Shown: positions 14,659 to 16,849 of the stretch, piece by piece
Layout of the letters: the number at the start of each line of letters is the position of its first letter
Position numbering within the stretch: position 1 is the first letter of the stretch
Assembly: GCA_031254735.1 (NCBI GenBank)
Contig: JAIRTU010000061.1
Location: forward strand, 1-16,849
DNA length: 16,849 nt
From: Bacteroidales bacterium
Lineage (GTDB): Bacteria > Bacteroidota > Bacteroidia > Bacteroidales > WCHB1-69
Direction of reading: 5' to 3'
Notes under the pieces: model-generated
Seen by the model: the letters and a program-made list of their open reading frames with translations, nothing else
Databases searched by the model: none
What the model was told of the DNA's origin: nothing
Position numbers and translations under genes: made by a program

Positions 14659-15318
14659 TTATTCAAAGTAAGCCAAAATTGTTTCTTTGGCTCTCACCTT
14701 TTGATTCATCTTGACATTTATGCGGGCATTGGCAGGTAGAGAAATATCTACCCGCGAGCCGAATTTAATCATGCCGAGTTCGTTGCCTTGCTGTACTTCT
14801 TCGTCTTTTTTTGCCTTGCAGACAATGCGGCGAGCCAAAGCACCGGCAATTTGTTTCACCAAAATTTTTCGATTTTTCGCGTCTTCCACTACCACACAGG
14901 CGTGTTCGTTCAAATCGGACGACTTCGGATGCCACGCCACCATTTTATCTCCCGGAAAATAATCGGTCATCACAATATTTCCCGATACAGGATAAAAATT
15001 TACATGAACATTCGTTACCGACATAAAAATAGAAATCTGTATCCGTTCTTCCCGGAAATATTTTTGCTCCATTTTCTGTTCGATGATAACTATTTTTCCG
15101 TCGGCAGGCGAATAAATGGCATTTTCGTCAATGGTAAGTGTCCTGTCCGGATAACGAAAAAAACGAACGATTAAAAATAATAAGACAATCTCCAACATAT
15201 ACAATATATATTGTATCGCATTGAATGACCGGAGTGCATAATGTATCACTATGGCTGAGCCAAGCAAAATAAGCGTAGAGATGATAATAATTTGACGTCC
15301 CTCTTTGTGTATTTTCAT
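14659..15318 (-). CDS. psd: Phosphatidylserine decarboxylase, short Asd-type proenzyme
   Basis: This 219-residue proenzyme converts phosphatidylserine to phosphatidylethanolamine. Two hydrophobic segments at residues 9-27 and 34-53 anchor it in the inner membrane. SPADGK at 70-75, NVHVNFYPVSG at 103-113 and the processing site MIKFGSRVD are conserved. Cleavage between G187 and S188 would turn the serine into the pyruvoyl cofactor. The FGSR site and length near 220 are those of the short archaetidylserine-type form common in Bacteroidota, whereas the E. coli enzyme is longer with LGST. The gene starts 6 bp after the cdsA stop and shares its transcript. The partner gene pssA is not in the window. 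Confidence 0.93.
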   Translation of the reverse strand: MKIHKEGRQIIIISTLILLGSAIVIHYALRSFNAIQYILYMLEIVLLFLIVRFFRYPDRTLTIDENAIYSPADGKIVIIEQKMEQKYFREERIQISIFMSVTNVHVNFYPVSGNIVMTDYFPGDKMVAWHPKSSDLNEHACVVVEDAKNRKILVKQIAGALARRIVCKAKKDEEVQQGNELGMIKFGSRVDISLPANARINVKMNQKVRAKETILAYFE

Positions 15319-15324
15319 TGTTTG

Positions 15325-16173
15325 TTATACTACTTTATAAAGAAAGTGCAAATATAGTAAAATAACCGGAACGATTAACAAAATGGAGTCAAATCTGTCT
15401 AAAATTCCTCCGTGTCCGGGCAAAATAGTTCCCGAATCCTTTACATCCACTTGTCGTTTGAACAAAGATTCCACCAAATCGCCCAATGTTCCCATTACGA
15501 CAACAATAACGGCAAATCCTACCCATTGGAGGGTAGACAGCGTAATCATGGTGAATAATTTAGGAGCTAAAAAAGCCAATCCGACAGTCAATATCGCCGA
15601 TCCGATAGTGCCTTCCCACGATTTTTTTGGCGAAACATGTTTCATCAGTTGGTGTCTTCCCAAAAGACTGCCTATACAATATGCCATTGTGTCATACAAC
15701 CAAACAAAAACAAACAGTGCCAACAACAGAAACTTCCCTTGATTTGAGTTGGGCGTCAGTGTAGGAAACAGATTGATTAACGAAAAAGGAATGATGATCC
15801 ATGCTATCCCCATAAGGCTGTATGCAATATTTTGGAACGGCTTTTCTTCTTTGCGAAAGAGTTCCACCGCAAAAAACAGGATAAACGATGATATAAGAAC
15901 CAATATAACCGTAGAAAGCTCTGCCGTATTCCAAAAAGAAGTATGCGACACTAAAAAATAGACAACCATCGCCACCACAAAAAAGTATATGGAGAGATTA
16001 TTGCCCAGTTTCTCCAGCAACATACGATATTCAAACATGGAAAGGCAGGCAAAAAGTAAAAATACATTAAATATATTCACTACATTTCCCCATTCGCCCG
16101 ATACAAAAATAGAAGCAAGAACCAATGTTACAAGTAAAATGCCTGTTCCCGTCCGTATTAAAAATAATCTCAT
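15325..16173 (-). CDS. cdsA: Phosphatidate cytidylyltransferase (CDP-diacylglycerol synthase)
   Basis: This 282-residue integral membrane enzyme makes CDP-diacylglycerol from phosphatidic acid and CTP, the precursor of the phosphatidylserine that Psd then decarboxylates. The CDS family signature is complete: S236, FKR at 238-240, KD at 245-246, LPGHGG at 251-256 and DRFD at 259-262. SPKKSWEG at 181-188 is also conserved. About eight membrane helices are visible. It follows ftsH after 43 bp and precedes psd by 6 bp, so stress proteolysis and lipid synthesis genes are cotranscribed. The leader carries a tandem TTTTGATTTTAA-like repeat. Confidence 0.96.
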   Translation of the reverse strand: MRLFLIRTGTGILLVTLVLASIFVSGEWGNVVNIFNVFLLFACLSMFEYRMLLEKLGNNLSIYFFVVAMVVYFLVSHTSFWNTAELSTVILVLISSFILFFAVELFRKEEKPFQNIAYSLMGIAWIIIPFSLINLFPTLTPNSNQGKFLLLALFVFVWLYDTMAYCIGSLLGRHQLMKHVSPKKSWEGTIGSAILTVGLAFLAPKLFTMITLSTLQWVGFAVIVVVMGTLGDLVESLFKRQVDVKDSGTILPGHGGILDRFDSILLIVPVILLYLHFLYKVV

Positions 16174-16216
16174 CGATGCTTATTAATTTAATTTTGATTT
16201 TAATTTTGATTTTCGT

Positions 16217-16849
16217 CTATTGTATTTTTTTCGGTCTGCCGCGTTTTACGGGCGGCTTGTTATCCGATTCCGACAAGGTTTTTTCTTCCGGTGCGGTATC
16301 CAACACATGTTCCACATGCTCAAACGGACGTTTCCCGAAAAGTTTTACCAAATCATCATTGAAAATAACTTCTTTTTCCAAGAGTATGTTTGCCAGCTTG
16401 GATAGATTTTCTTTGTGTTCTCCCAAGATGGATTTTGCTTTTTTGTAGGCTTCATCAATCAGGCTGTATGCTTCGTCATCAATGGTTTGAGCTGTTTTTT
16501 CGCTGTATGGACGTTGGAAAGAATATTCTTGCTGCCCGGTGGAATCGTAATAACTCAAATTGCCGATCTTTTTATTCAAGCCGTAATAGGCAATCATGGC
16601 GTAAGCCTGTTTGGTAACTCGTTCCAGATCGTTCAACGCACCGGTAGAAACCGTTCCGAAAATCAGTTCTTCGGCGGCACGTCCTCCCAAAGTAGCCGTA
16701 ATTTCGTCCATTAACTGCTCTTTGTTGGTGATTTGCCTTTCTTCGGGAAGATACCACGCCGCACCCAACGATTTCCCTCTGGGAACAATGGTAACTTTCA
16801 CCAACGGTGCGGCATATCGCAACATCCAACTCACGGTTGCGTGTCCTGC
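16217..16849 (-). CDS. ftsH: ATP-dependent zinc metalloprotease FtsH, C-terminal part (5' end outside window)
   Basis: The frame is open to the window edge and gives the last 210 residues of the membrane-anchored AAA+ protease that degrades misfolded membrane and short-lived regulatory proteins. The visible start, AGHATVSWML, is the end of the HEAGH zinc motif. TVSTGALNDLERVTKQA carries the third zinc ligand (the D of ND). The peptidase domain continues normally with LGGRAAEELIFG. The C-terminal tail is acidic and then ends KPPVKRGRPKKIQ, a basic patch with an AT-hook-like RGRP core. The AAA+ domain and membrane helices are beyond the edge. The GTG read as a start at 16834 is internal. Confidence 0.96.
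   Translation of the reverse strand, partial: AGHATVSWMLRYAAPLVKVTIVPRGKSLGAAWYLPEERQITNKEQLMDEITATLGGRAAEELIFGTVSTGALNDLERVTKQAYAMIAYYGLNKKIGNLSYYDSTGQQEYSFQRPYSEKTAQTIDDEAYSLIDEAYKKAKSILGEHKENLSKLANILLEKEVIFNDDLVKLFGKRPFEHVEHVLDTAPEEKTLSESDNKPPVKRGRPKKIQ

Noticed and set aside
14353..14739. 128-codon plus-strand frame in the gap before psd
   Set aside because: It is T-rich low-complexity sequence that runs antisense into psd, without promoter, ribosome site or domain.

Overview
The window looks like a chromosomal segment from a member of the Bacteroidota, probably order Bacteroidales. The evidence is the seven-gene-type V-ATPase cluster order (A-B-D-I-K), TAnnTTTG-type promoter elements, A-rich leaders mostly without Shine-Dalgarno sequences, and a ftsH-cdsA-psd cluster. 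The species cannot be named from the sequence. No rRNA, tRNA, CRISPR array, transposase or integrase was recognised.

Positions 1-8252 (plus strand) hold a V-type (A/V-type) ATPase operon: the tail of an upstream gene, ntpA, ntpB, ntpD, ntpI and ntpK, closed by a UUCG-tetraloop terminator. The proteolipid NtpK carries a full set of residues matching the Na+ ligands of the Enterococcus hirae enzyme, so the complex is probably a sodium pump. Between ntpD and ntpI sits a 1,950-bp AT-rich insert (3928-5877). It carries a two-gene AbiE-like toxin-antitoxin module: a DUF6088/AbiEi-type antitoxin and an AbiEii-type nucleotidyltransferase toxin. A perfect 34-bp direct repeat made of the end of ntpD and the start of ntpI flanks the insert, so both neighbouring genes remain whole. 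The module has its own promoter overlapped by a perfect 12-bp inverted repeat, nearly leaderless start geometry, and no visible terminator before ntpI.

Positions 8325-11723 (minus strand) hold a lytic transglycosylase, then rlmN overlapping by ATGA a secreted protein with about eleven TPR repeats. Upstream of the transglycosylase is a 465-bp gene-free stretch containing a good minus-strand promoter followed by sequence that can fold into a closed, branched RNA of about 133 nt. This is a candidate structured RNA, possibly 6S-like.

Positions 12189-16849 (minus strand) hold the partial protease gene ftsH, cdsA and psd (phospholipid synthesis), a gene-free T-rich gap of 353 bp, a small secreted coiled-coil protein of unknown function, and metK. 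Hairpin terminators follow metK and the coiled-coil gene. The best candidate for something undescribed is the toxin-antitoxin module embedded in the sodium-pump operon with its repeat-preserved gene junctions. The candidate RNA upstream of the transglycosylase comes second.
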